DNA of 7,832 bases, taken from NCBI GenBank assembly GCA_947455805.1, contig CANGSN010000127.1, positions 1 to 7,832 of the forward strand, given 5' to 3'. The notes beneath the pieces were generated by a model, which saw nothing but the letters and a program-made list of their open reading frames with translations, was not told the origin of the DNA and ran no database searches. Position numbers and translations under genes: made by a program. Positions 1 to 7,239 of this stretch are shown in pieces (position 1 is the first letter of the stretch; the number at the start of each line of letters is the position of its first letter). This DNA comes from Planctomycetota bacterium. Lineage in GTDB: Bacteria; Planctomycetota; UBA1135; UBA2386.

Positions 1-46
1 GCGTGAGGGATGGGCCAGCGTGGCTCATGGCGGTTTCCAGAGGGCA

Positions 47-152
47 AAGGTTTCGGGGTGAAACCTTCGGGGTCGGGAAGCCGCGCAAGCCCAAGGGGCA
101 GGGTTCGCCACGAAGTGGCGATCGGCTAGGGATTTGGAGCAGATGCTAGCCG
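47..152 (-). other. Array of three perfect hairpins downstream of the tRNA-like sequence
   Basis: Three perfect inverted repeats lie in series in the otherwise gene-free left edge. The first has arms 123-129 and 146-152 (CGGCTAG/CTAGCCG, 16-nt loop). The second has arms 105-111 and 115-121 (TCGCCAC/GTGGCGA, 3-nt loop). The third has arms 47-54 and 60-67 (AAGGTTTC/GAAACCTT, 5-nt loop). All three would form in a transcript reading through from the tRNA-like gene. None is followed by a U-tract, so a classical intrinsic terminator is not supported. They may be a termination or processing region, a structured RNA, or the edge of an integrated element. I see no protein gene in 1-160. The octamer TTCGGGGT is directly repeated at 52-59 and 66-73. 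Confidence 0.35.
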
Positions 153-156
153 GCTG

Positions 157-217
157 CGCCCAACTGTCGACTCCCTCCTTGTAAGGGAGGCGCTCTACCA
201 ACTGAGCTACGGGCGTC
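157..217 (-). tRNA. tRNA-Val(UAC)-like gene lacking a canonical T arm (probable pseudo-tRNA)
   Basis: Read on the minus strand, the start shows acceptor bases ending GACGCCCG, then TA and a perfect D arm (GCTC, loop AGTTGGTA, GAGC). A perfect 5-bp anticodon stem (CCTCC/GGAGG, 186-190 with 174-178) encloses loop CTTACAA, which gives anticodon UAC (valine). A normal variable region GAGTC and the first T-stem strand GACAG plus TT follow. The expected loop TTCRANY and the return strand CTGTC are absent. The sequence runs straight into GGGCG (157-161), which can pair with CGCCC (211-215) as a 5-bp acceptor. The simplest reading is that about ten bases of the T arm were deleted, or that something interrupted the gene at the T loop. 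No full 3' acceptor or CCA end is recognisable. It is probably non-functional. An interrupted gene whose 3' part lies left of the window is the alternative. The spurious protein reading across it should not be annotated. Confidence 0.45.
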
Positions 218-263
218 GGCGGGACGCAGCGTAGCGGCATCCAGGGGCCGGGCCAGGGCGAAG

Positions 264-285
264 GTTCGCGGTTGGCCGCGCGAAC
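264..285. promoter_or_regulatory. Inverted repeat between divergent tRNA-like and lipoprotein genes
   Basis: A perfect 7-bp dyad, GTTCGCG (264-270) and CGCGAAC (279-285), surrounds an 8-nt centre. It lies between the minus-strand tRNA-like sequence and the plus-strand lipoprotein gene. Its position and symmetry fit an operator or a short stem-loop. A weak -10-like hexamer TAGATT lies at 316-321, but no convincing -35 is placed with it. Short GC-rich dyads are common at this base composition, so the regulatory role is only an inference. Confidence 0.22.
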
Positions 286-323
286 ACGACCGTGGCATCG
301 CCCCCGGTCATTGCCTAGATTGC

Positions 324-346
324 GCCCCGAGGAAGGGGCTGGCCCC
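324..346 (+). promoter_or_regulatory. Ribosome binding site in competing hairpins before the lipoprotein gene
   Basis: A purine-rich GAGGAAGG (329-336) is the best Shine-Dalgarno candidate in the window and supports the ATG at 348, with a spacing of about 11 nt. It is flanked by GCCCC (324-328) and GGGGC (335-339), which would present GAGGAA in a 6-nt loop. The same GGGG (335-338) can pair instead with CCCC (343-346), just before the start codon. The two pairings exclude each other, which might allow translational control. No sensor or ligand is visible. Confidence 0.35.
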
Positions 347-347
347 C

Positions 348-998
348 ATGATCCGCACCGTGCGCAACCATTCGTCCCATTCGTTCCGTCGCGTTCTCGC
401 GAGCTTCACGCTGGTCGCACTCGCCGCTTGCGGCGGGGGTGGTGGCGGTGGTGAGACATCGCCCGTGTCCGCCGTCGTGCCCGCCGGCTCCGGCGCGCGC
501 GCGATCCAGATGATCGGCACGTGGGAGATCCGCAACGTCACCGTCGTCGAGAGCGGCGGCCCCAACCAGCTGACGCCGCTGAACGGCACCCAGGTCGTGA
601 TCTCCGGCGACGGCGTCGTCTCGATCGGCGGCTTCAGCACCAAGCGCTCCGACCTGGAGACGCTGGTCGGCACGCCGCTCGACGTCTACGTCAACCAGCA
701 GGACGGCCGGAGACTGTTCTACGGGCTGACCTTGGACCAGCGCGCCGCCGAGCTCACGCGCGAGGTCGTCGGCCTGGCCGGCGGTTCGATCGACGACGCG
801 TCGATCGCCGTCGAGCAGTTCAACAGCAGCATGAGCGCAGCGGGCACCGAGAGCTTCGTGCGCGCGCGCTACACGCTGGCGCGCATCGCGCCGTCGATCC
901 TGATCCCGGAGGACGCGGTGGCGCCCGCCGACGGCGAGACGAAGCCGACGATGCAGCAGCTGCTGCAGCAGCGCTTCGGCGACAAGGCCGCGAAGTGA
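348..998 (+). CDS. Putative lipoprotein of unknown function (216 aa)
   Basis: The N-terminus has a basic stretch (MIRTVRN...RR, residues 1-15), a hydrophobic core and a clear type II signal peptidase lipobox, L25-A26-A27-C28. This should make Cys28 the lipidated first residue of an envelope lipoprotein. Seven consecutive glycines follow (29-35), a typical flexible tether. The mature part (about 52-185) begins with IGTWEIRNVTVV and alternates short hydrophobic strands with turns. This is reminiscent of lipocalin-like or other small beta-rich lipoproteins, but I recognise no family. The end (MQQLLQQRF, about 202-210) is Gln/Leu-rich and probably helical. The ATG at 348 has the best ribosome binding site in the window and places the signal peptide correctly. 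The downstream DUF692/HvfC relic is on the same strand, but the 164-bp gap argues against tight coupling. The stop codon sits inside a 14-bp tandem duplication. The product could be a lineage-specific lipoprotein; its function is unknown. Confidence 0.85.
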   Translation: MIRTVRNHSSHSFRRVLASFTLVALAACGGGGGGGETSPVSAVVPAGSGARAIQMIGTWEIRNVTVVESGGPNQLTPLNGTQVVISGDGVVSIGGFSTKRSDLETLVGTPLDVYVNQQDGRRLFYGLTLDQRAAELTREVVGLAGGSIDDASIAVEQFNSSMSAAGTESFVRARYTLARIAPSILIPEDAVAPADGETKPTMQQLLQQRFGDKAAK

Positions 999-1012
999 AG
1001 GCCGCGAAGTGA
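985..1012 (+). repeat. 14-bp perfect tandem duplication spanning a stop codon
   Basis: The unit AGGCCGCGAAGTGA occurs twice head to tail (985-998 and 999-1012). The first copy encodes the last residues and TGA stop of the lipoprotein. The second lies just downstream, so the protein is unchanged. It looks like a recent replication-slippage event. A second exact 14-bp tandem duplication occurs at 1350-1377. Confidence 0.85.
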
Positions 1013-1075
1013 CCCGGCCGGCGACCTGACGGCTGCCTTCCTCACGGCCTCCCCGCCTGCGGCAGCGAAGAACCT

Positions 1076-1099
1076 GGCGCGTCGCGGATCGTTCGCGCC
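1076..1099 (+). other. Stem-loop in the gap after the lipoprotein gene
   Basis: GGCGCG (1076-1081) and CGCGCC (1094-1099) form a 6-bp perfect stem with a 12-nt loop, about 80 bases after the lipoprotein stop. No U-tract follows, so a terminator role is weakly supported. The rest of the gap, 1013-1162, shows no gene. It has only one further short GC palindrome, at about 1130-1140, before the DUF692 start. Confidence 0.15.
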
Positions 1100-1162
1100 G
1101 GCGGCTCGTACCAGCGGCGCTCGCACGCGCCGCCCGGCGGGTGCCTTCCCCGCCGCGCGCCC

Positions 1163-1929
1163 ATGGCCACGCTCGCCGATCTGAGCAGCACCGATCTCGG
1201 CATCGGACTCGGTCTACGCACGACCCACTACGCGACGATCCTCGGCGAACGGCCGGCCGTCGACTGGTTCGAGATCCTGTCCGAGAACTACCTGCAAACC
1301 GGCGGCCGCACGCTGCACGTGCTCGACACGATCGCCGAGCACTACCCGATCGTCATGCCCGGCTCGTCATGCCCGGCGTGTCGAGGAACATCGGCAGCAC
1401 CGACCGCCTCGGCCGCGCCTCCCCCGCGTTCGTGTCGGCGCAGCGCTCGCTGCAGCAGCGCGCCTTCGTGGCCGAACTCGCGCAGCTCGAACTGGCGCCG
1501 ACGATTGCGTTCGACGCGCCGGAGTTCACGCCGCTGGCGGGTGCGGCGATCGCGGCGGTGCCCGCCGAACGCCTCGGCGGCATCTGGCTGCGCGCCAATC
1601 CGTCGCTGCAGCTGCTGGCGTTCCGGCATCCGGTCGACGTCTGGTACCGGACGTGGAAGGACGGCGTGCCGGCCGCCGTGCCGCGGCCACAGCGCAGCTG
1701 GCTCGCCGTCTACCGCCGCGACGACCGCGTCTGGCGGCAGCGGCTGACGCAGGCCGAGTTCACGGTGCTGTCGGCGCTGGCCGCCGGCCGACCGTTGGCC
1801 GCCGCGTTGGCCAAAGCCCCTGCCACCGCAAAGGTCCGCGAGTGGTTCGCCGAATGGGCCCAGAACGGCTTCTTCACCGCGCGGCGCCGCGGACCGGCAA
1901 CGAAAACTCGTCGTCGAGATCGTGGGTAG
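1163..1929 (+). pseudogene. Degenerate DUF692 (MNIO, BufB-like) fused to C-terminal half of DUF2063/HvfC (BufC-like)
   Basis: From ATG 1163 the reading starts like a DUF692 multinuclear non-haem iron oxidase. It shows GIGLGLR (residues 13-19), H22-Y23, and DWFEILSENYL (34-44), up to YPIVMPG (61-67). The frame then breaks at a 14-bp tandem duplication (1350-1377). Removing one copy restores GVSRNIGSTDRLGRA, the family's next motif (normally HGVS-N-IGSTD), but with Pro in place of the usual His. Almost all the remaining barrel is missing. From about 1459 the sequence instead matches the second half of an HvfC/DUF2063 RiPP-maturation chaperone: FVAELAQLEL, IAFDAPEF, NPSLQLLAFRHPVDVWY, then WLAVYRRDDRVW and WFAEWAQNGFF near the end. 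The stop is at 1927-1929. In bufferin-type RiPP systems DUF692 and HvfC proteins are adjacent partners, so this looks like one such gene pair collapsed by an internal deletion and then frameshifted. No precursor peptide gene (DUF2282-type) is visible here. Family calls are from memory of motifs. The pseudogene status is strong; the exact deletion point is not resolved. Confidence 0.75.
1350..1377 (+). repeat. 14-bp perfect tandem duplication causing a frameshift
   Basis: The unit TCGTCATGCCCGGC is present twice in tandem (1350-1363 and 1364-1377). Fourteen is not a multiple of three, so the extra copy shifts the DUF692 reading frame. Excising one copy rejoins IVMPG to VSRNIGSTD in a single frame. 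Slippage or a sequencing or assembly error could produce it. It matches the unit length of the duplication at 985-1012 but not its sequence. Confidence 0.88.
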
Positions 1930-1963
1930 TCTGGGGCGCGGTCCGTAGCCGGCCGCTCGTCCC

Positions 1964-3379
1964 ATGCCCACGATGCTCCACGCGCAGACGACCTCGTTCC
2001 CGTTCCTCCTCGTTGCGAGCCTGGCGCTGTCGGGACTCGCGGCGATGGCCCAGAGCCAGTCCCCGGGGCTGTCGCCGCCCGGCACCTACACCATCGCCGA
2101 GGCGACGATCGACAACTTCACCACCGTGCAAGGGGTGCCGGTCGACGTGAAGGTCTACCGCCCGCTCGGACTGCCGGCCGGCGCTGCGCCGGTCCTGCTC
2201 TACGGACCCGGCGGCGGCTCGGGCACCAGCGGCCAGATCGCGGCAGTGCCGCAGCACGATCTGCTCTGGCGCCGCCTGGCCAGTTCGGGGCTGACCGTGG
2301 TCTTCCTGCAGAACGAACAGGAGACCGCGCCCGGCGCCAACTTCTGGCAGCTGCGCGGCGCCGTCGTGCAATGGGCCCTGGCCAACTCGTCGACGCTAAA
2401 CGCCGCGTTCGGCACCCAGCTCGACAACGCGTCCCCGGTGGTCGTCGCCGGCTGGTCGCTCGGGGCCGCGACGGTCGTGCAGCACGTCGGCGCCGACTTC
2501 GGCTTCGGCGACTCCAGCGATGCCCGCGTGCGGGGCGCGGTCCTGTTCGCCAACCCGGCGATCGGTGCCTACGGCGGCGTCATCACCAGCAACGGGTTGG
2601 CGCAGGTCGACAAGCCGGTGCTGGCCATCTTCGGCACCGACGACATGGGGCAGCCGGGCAGCTACACGCCGGGCTCGCCGCCGGCCAGTTCGCCGCGTGG
2701 GCTCGGCGTGCAGGCCATGCTCGGTGGCGCCTCGCCGTTCGTGTTCGGCGTCTGCTTCACCGACGCGAACCACTTCGAATACGGCGCGCAGCCCGCCGCC
2801 GCCGGCTCCGCCAACGCCGCGCGCATCGAGGTCATCAACGGCCACGTGCAGGCCTTCGTCGACCTGGTGCTGCGGGGCTTGCCGGACTGTGGTCCGTTCA
2901 CCGGACCTTCCTGGCCGGGTCCGAACGTCGCCTGGTCGGCGCAGCGGTGCACACCGCCGATCGTCGCCGTCGTCGGGCAAGGCTGTGCGACCTCGGCTGG
3001 CATTCCGCTCGTCGGCGCCAGCGGCGGCGCGCCGCGCGCCGGCAATGCGAGCTTCGCGATCACGTTGGCCAACGCGCCGGCCGCGGCGCCGGTGGTCAGT
3101 GTGCTGCGCATCGGCGAGCCGCCCTTCGTGCCCGGCGTGCCGATCGGTGGTGCGCCGGCGTGTGCTGTGCTGCACGTGGCACCGGAGCTGTTCTGGTTCG
3201 GTGTCGCCGACGCCCTCGGCTCCGCCGCGATCGCGCTGCCGCTGCCGACCGGCCCGCAGGTCGTCGGGCTGCCGCTCGGCTGCCAGCACGCCGTATTCGA
3301 CTTCGCGCACGCGCCGTTCGGCGGTCTGCCGCTGCCGTTCGGCACCTCGCCAGCACTGCGGGTGGTCGTCGGGAACTGA
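1964..3379 (+). CDS. Secreted alpha/beta hydrolase with C-terminal planctomycete-type beta module (471 aa)
   Basis: An N-terminal signal peptide (hydrophobic FPFLLVASLALSGLAAMA, cleavage likely after A29) exports the protein. Residues about 40-305 form an alpha/beta hydrolase. They show an oxyanion-type loop YGPGGG (80-85), the nucleophile elbow GWSLG (163-167, Ser165), an acid in GTDD (Asp226 or Asp227) and the catalytic His in ANHFEY (His270). The spacing and motifs recall dienelactone-hydrolase, chlorophyllase-like and polyester-hydrolase-like esterases. The substrate cannot be told from sequence. A linker with several cysteines (264, 309, 329, 341) leads into a C-terminal beta-rich module (about 335-471). 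It ends SPALRVVVGN and shares its layout with the end of the exported protein at 5009-7231. ATG 1964 is used; ATG 1973 would serve equally well, and neither has a clear Shine-Dalgarno. The gene starts 34 bases after the pseudogene stop. The likely role is extracellular or periplasmic ester hydrolysis; non-catalytic hydrolase-fold roles are less likely because the triad is intact. Confidence 0.85.
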   Translation: MPTMLHAQTTSFPFLLVASLALSGLAAMAQSQSPGLSPPGTYTIAEATIDNFTTVQGVPVDVKVYRPLGLPAGAAPVLLYGPGGGSGTSGQIAAVPQHDLLWRRLASSGLTVVFLQNEQETAPGANFWQLRGAVVQWALANSSTLNAAFGTQLDNASPVVVAGWSLGAATVVQHVGADFGFGDSSDARVRGAVLFANPAIGAYGGVITSNGLAQVDKPVLAIFGTDDMGQPGSYTPGSPPASSPRGLGVQAMLGGASPFVFGVCFTDANHFEYGAQPAAAGSANAARIEVINGHVQAFVDLVLRGLPDCGPFTGPSWPGPNVAWSAQRCTPPIVAVVGQGCATSAGIPLVGASGGAPRAGNASFAITLANAPAAAPVVSVLRIGEPPFVPGVPIGGAPACAVLHVAPELFWFGVADALGSAAIALPLPTGPQVVGLPLGCQHAVFDFAHAPFGGLPLPFGTSPALRVVVGN

Positions 3380-3431
3380 CGCCGGGCGGCGCCGCCACTC
3401 GCCCCACGGCCGGTGATCCGCCGGAGTGCGC

Positions 3432-3445
3432 TTGAGCCAGATCAA
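3432..3445. promoter_or_regulatory. Possible CRP/FNR-family box upstream of the M20 peptidase
   Basis: TTGAGCCAGATCAA matches the FNR/ANR-type consensus TTGAT-N4-ATCAA at nine of ten specified positions (G in place of the fifth T). It lies about 30 bases before the ATG at 3475, inside the 95-bp gap. I cannot place a confident -10/-35 pair, and at this distance it could act as activator or repressor site. A single match could be chance. Confidence 0.25.
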
Positions 3446-3474
3446 GCGTTCGGTTCGCATCGGCCGACCAGGCC

Positions 3475-4980
<1,506 letters not shown>

Positions 4981-4986
<6 letters not shown>

Positions 4987-5014
4987 GACCGCGCAGTGCG
5001 CGTCGCGGTCAGCG
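4981..5014. terminator. Shared hairpin across the two convergent stop codons
   Basis: CGCTGA (4981-4986), a 2-nt bulge and CCGCG (4989-4993) pair with CGCGGTCAGCG (5004-5014). This gives an 11-bp stem with a 10-nt loop. The stem includes the TGA of the peptidase (4984-4986) and the TGA of the minus-strand gene (complement of 5009-5011). The convergent position and symmetry suggest a bidirectional terminator. No U-tract is present on either side, so it would be an atypical or assisted terminator. Confidence 0.4.
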
Positions 5015-7231
5015 GACCGTGAAGTCGATCGTGTCGCTGAGGGCCAGGAAGCCGAAGCAGTTGGTCCCGGTGGCGCCGTAGGCCTGCGCCGACAGCGCGG
5101 TGCCGACGAAGCTGGTGTCCGCCGGGATGGTGAACACCAGCGGTCCGCTGCCGAGCACGCCCTGGTCGACGCCGAGCACGCAGTTGCAGCCGAGCGGGCC
5201 GAGCCACGTGTAGCCGGGGAAGCCGAGCACGAAGCCGTAGGGTGCTGGCGTGTTGGCGACGATCGTCACCGTGCCACCGACGATCGGCTCGCCCGACGGC
5301 GTCACCGTCAGCGGGCCGCACTGCGTCGGGAATGGGCTGAAGAACGGGCCCGCCTGGTAGCCGCCGTAGGCGAACACCGCGATGTCGTTGCTGGCTGTGT
5401 TGTGGCTGGCGATGACGTAGCGCGAGCTCGTCTGCAGGCCCGCGCTGTGGTAGGCGGCGATGCCGGTCTCGTAGTCCTCGAAGCCCGGTGTCACCCCGAG
5501 TGGTTGCCGCACGTCGTCGAGCAGCGCACCCAGCGTCGCGTCGTAGCGCACCGTCGTGGCGTAGGTGTCGTAGTCGGTGCCGTTGAACTCGCTGTAGCCG
5601 ACGACGAAGCGGAGGCCGTCCGCGTCGCAGCCCGGGTTCGTGCGCGTGCGGGCGGCGAACACGCCGCCGGCTTCGAGCGTGTCGAGGTTGAACTGGCCGA
5701 GCGTCAGTCCGTCGACGCGGACGAAGTTGCAGAGGATGTCGCCCTGCGTGCCGTTGCTGCGGTCCCACACGACGAGGTGCACTTCCTGGCCGCCGTTCTG
5801 CTGCACGATCGGCGAGCTCGCTTCCGGGTAGGCGTCGAACGCCGTCGTCGTGTCGATCGCATACGGCGGGCGCGTCAGCGTGCCCTCCCAGCCGATGCCG
5901 CCACCGAAGATGTTGCCGTCGAACGGCGCCACCGTGCGCTGGCGTTCGAAGGCGACGCGCCACTCCGTCGTGCGGTTGGTCTCCGAGATCGACGGCCGCG
6001 ACTCGTAGCTCGGGTCGCCGGACAGCACCGAAGGCATCGTCGCCAGCAGCGAGCCGTCCTGCTGCACGAGCTTGTAGTGGATGTCGTGGTTGCTGGCGCT
6101 GGTGGCGTGCTGCCAGACGACGCAGTAGTAGGCGAGCGTGCCGCCGAACGGGTCGCCGCCGACGTCGGGCGCGAAGTTGTTGCCGGGCAGGCCGACCGAG
6201 CCGGCGCGTTCGACGTCGACGACCTGCGAGGTCACCGTGCCGTTGCCGTTGACGAGGCGGCTGACGATGAAGCTGATGCCGCCGAGCGTGCTCTGCGCCA
6301 CGACCAGGTAGTTGCCGGCGAACTGGCTGCTCGCCACCTCGGGCGAGACCCAGCTCTCGGCGGTCGCGTCGAGCACGAGCGTGAACAGGTTGACGCGGTC
6401 GAGGTTGGCGTCGAGCGCTTCGGCGTAGCAGTCCTGGTCGGTGGCGCTCCACGTGCGCTGGTAGACGACCAGCGAACGGTTCGGCGACTGCAGCGTCGCG
6501 GTGTCGGGGTTGCGCTGCGCCAGCGTCTCGCCGGGGCGGATGCCGGGGTTGGTGTCGAGCAGCGGATCGAGCACCAGCGGCAGCTTCGCGTTCGCCACGA
6601 AGTCTGCCGGAATCGTCATCCGCACCGAATCGCCGTCCCACGTGATCGGCAGCGACTGCCGCGCGCCGCTGGCGTCGACGGCGACGGCCTTGGTGTAGTG
6701 CACGGCGCCGAACTCGTTGGCGAAGCGCAGGCCGCCCTCGACGACGGTCGCCTGCAGGCTGGTCTGCACCGCCAGGTCGACGTGGATGGCACCGCGCGTC
6801 GGCAGTTCGTGGAACACGAACGACTGCTCGACGACGTCGGTGGTCGTCGCCACCGTCTCGACCAGCGCACCGCGATCCGTCGTCACCGTGCCGGCTTCTT
6901 CGCGCGGTGTGCCGGCCGGCAGCGCGAGCCGTTCGTCGCCGATGCGCACCTCGGCGAGCTCGAGGCGCAGCGGGAAGTTCTGCGGTGCTTCGCTGCCGAA
7001 GAACGGGATGTAGGTGACGCCGCGGCCGTCGAAGCCGGCCTTCCAGTCGTGGCCGATCGCCCAGACATCGGTGCCGCGCGGACGGTCGAACAGGACCTTC
7101 GGCGGCAGGCCCTGGCGCAGGGCGGCGACGGCGGCCGGCGCCTCGGGCGTGGTCGGCGGCAGTTGGGGAACACGGGACTGCGCCATGCCATGGGCGGCGA
7201 GGGCGCAGACGGGGAGCAGGAGGGTTCGCAT
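5009..7231 (-). CDS. Large secreted protein with propeller-like repeats and C-terminal beta module (740 aa)
   Basis: The start is placed at the ATG at 7231 because it gives a short signal peptide (MRTLLLPVCALAAHGMAQS). The longer open frame upstream is arginine-rich shadow sequence over the TPR gene. Residues about 45-225 are a beta-rich region with a patterned GAVHYTKAVAVDASG (175-189) and LPLVLDPLL (217-225), resembling N-terminal domains of other large surface proteins. Residues about 240-625 hold about six divergent repeats of roughly 45-70 residues around a core like lvVYQRT/VVWQHA/LVVWDRS followed by an Asp-rich turn and a strand. This suggests a beta-propeller or related repeat fold. 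Residues about 640-740 form a C-terminal module with GCNC (681-684), VGTALSAQAY (709-718) and the end LSDTIDFTVR. That module is laid out like the tail of the hydrolase at 1964-3379. No catalytic motif is recognised; a surface, binding or adhesive role is a guess. The gene converges on the M20 peptidase and lies 70 bases after the TPR gene. Confidence 0.85.
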   Translation of the reverse strand: MRTLLLPVCALAAHGMAQSRVPQLPPTTPEAPAAVAALRQGLPPKVLFDRPRGTDVWAIGHDWKAGFDGRGVTYIPFFGSEAPQNFPLRLELAEVRIGDERLALPAGTPREEAGTVTTDRGALVETVATTTDVVEQSFVFHELPTRGAIHVDLAVQTSLQATVVEGGLRFANEFGAVHYTKAVAVDASGARQSLPITWDGDSVRMTIPADFVANAKLPLVLDPLLDTNPGIRPGETLAQRNPDTATLQSPNRSLVVYQRTWSATDQDCYAEALDANLDRVNLFTLVLDATAESWVSPEVASSQFAGNYLVVAQSTLGGISFIVSRLVNGNGTVTSQVVDVERAGSVGLPGNNFAPDVGGDPFGGTLAYYCVVWQHATSASNHDIHYKLVQQDGSLLATMPSVLSGDPSYESRPSISETNRTTEWRVAFERQRTVAPFDGNIFGGGIGWEGTLTRPPYAIDTTTAFDAYPEASSPIVQQNGGQEVHLVVWDRSNGTQGDILCNFVRVDGLTLGQFNLDTLEAGGVFAARTRTNPGCDADGLRFVVGYSEFNGTDYDTYATTVRYDATLGALLDDVRQPLGVTPGFEDYETGIAAYHSAGLQTSSRYVIASHNTASNDIAVFAYGGYQAGPFFSPFPTQCGPLTVTPSGEPIVGGTVTIVANTPAPYGFVLGFPGYTWLGPLGCNCVLGVDQGVLGSGPLVFTIPADTSFVGTALSAQAYGATGTNCFGFLALSDTIDFTVR

Positions 7232-7239
7232 CGGAGTCG

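Noticed and set aside
25..240. Minus-strand 71-codon open frame containing PVAQLVER
   Set aside because: This reading is the usual spurious translation of a tRNA D-arm/anticodon region. The frame has no independent coding support.
787..807. Perfect 9-bp intragenic hairpin CGATCGACG-ACG-CGTCGATCG in the lipoprotein gene
   Set aside because: It is explained by the encoded SIDDASIA with GC-preferred codons (TCG, GAC, ATC). Nothing links it to regulation.
953..966. 14-bp palindrome GCAGCAGCTGCTGC, possible triplet repeat
   Set aside because: It is simply CAG and CTG codons for Gln and Leu (MQQLLQQ). There are too few units for a triplet-repeat locus.
1141..1929. Single 262-codon gene starting at GTG 1141
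   Set aside because: Its first about 70 codons are out of frame with the clear DUF692 reading and are arginine/histidine-rich shadow. Only the part after about 1365 in this frame matches known families.
3385..3396. 12-bp palindrome GGCGGCGCCGCC just after the hydrolase stop, as a terminator
   Set aside because: There is no loop unless the stem is cut to 4 bp, and no U-tract follows. It is expected by chance at this GC content.
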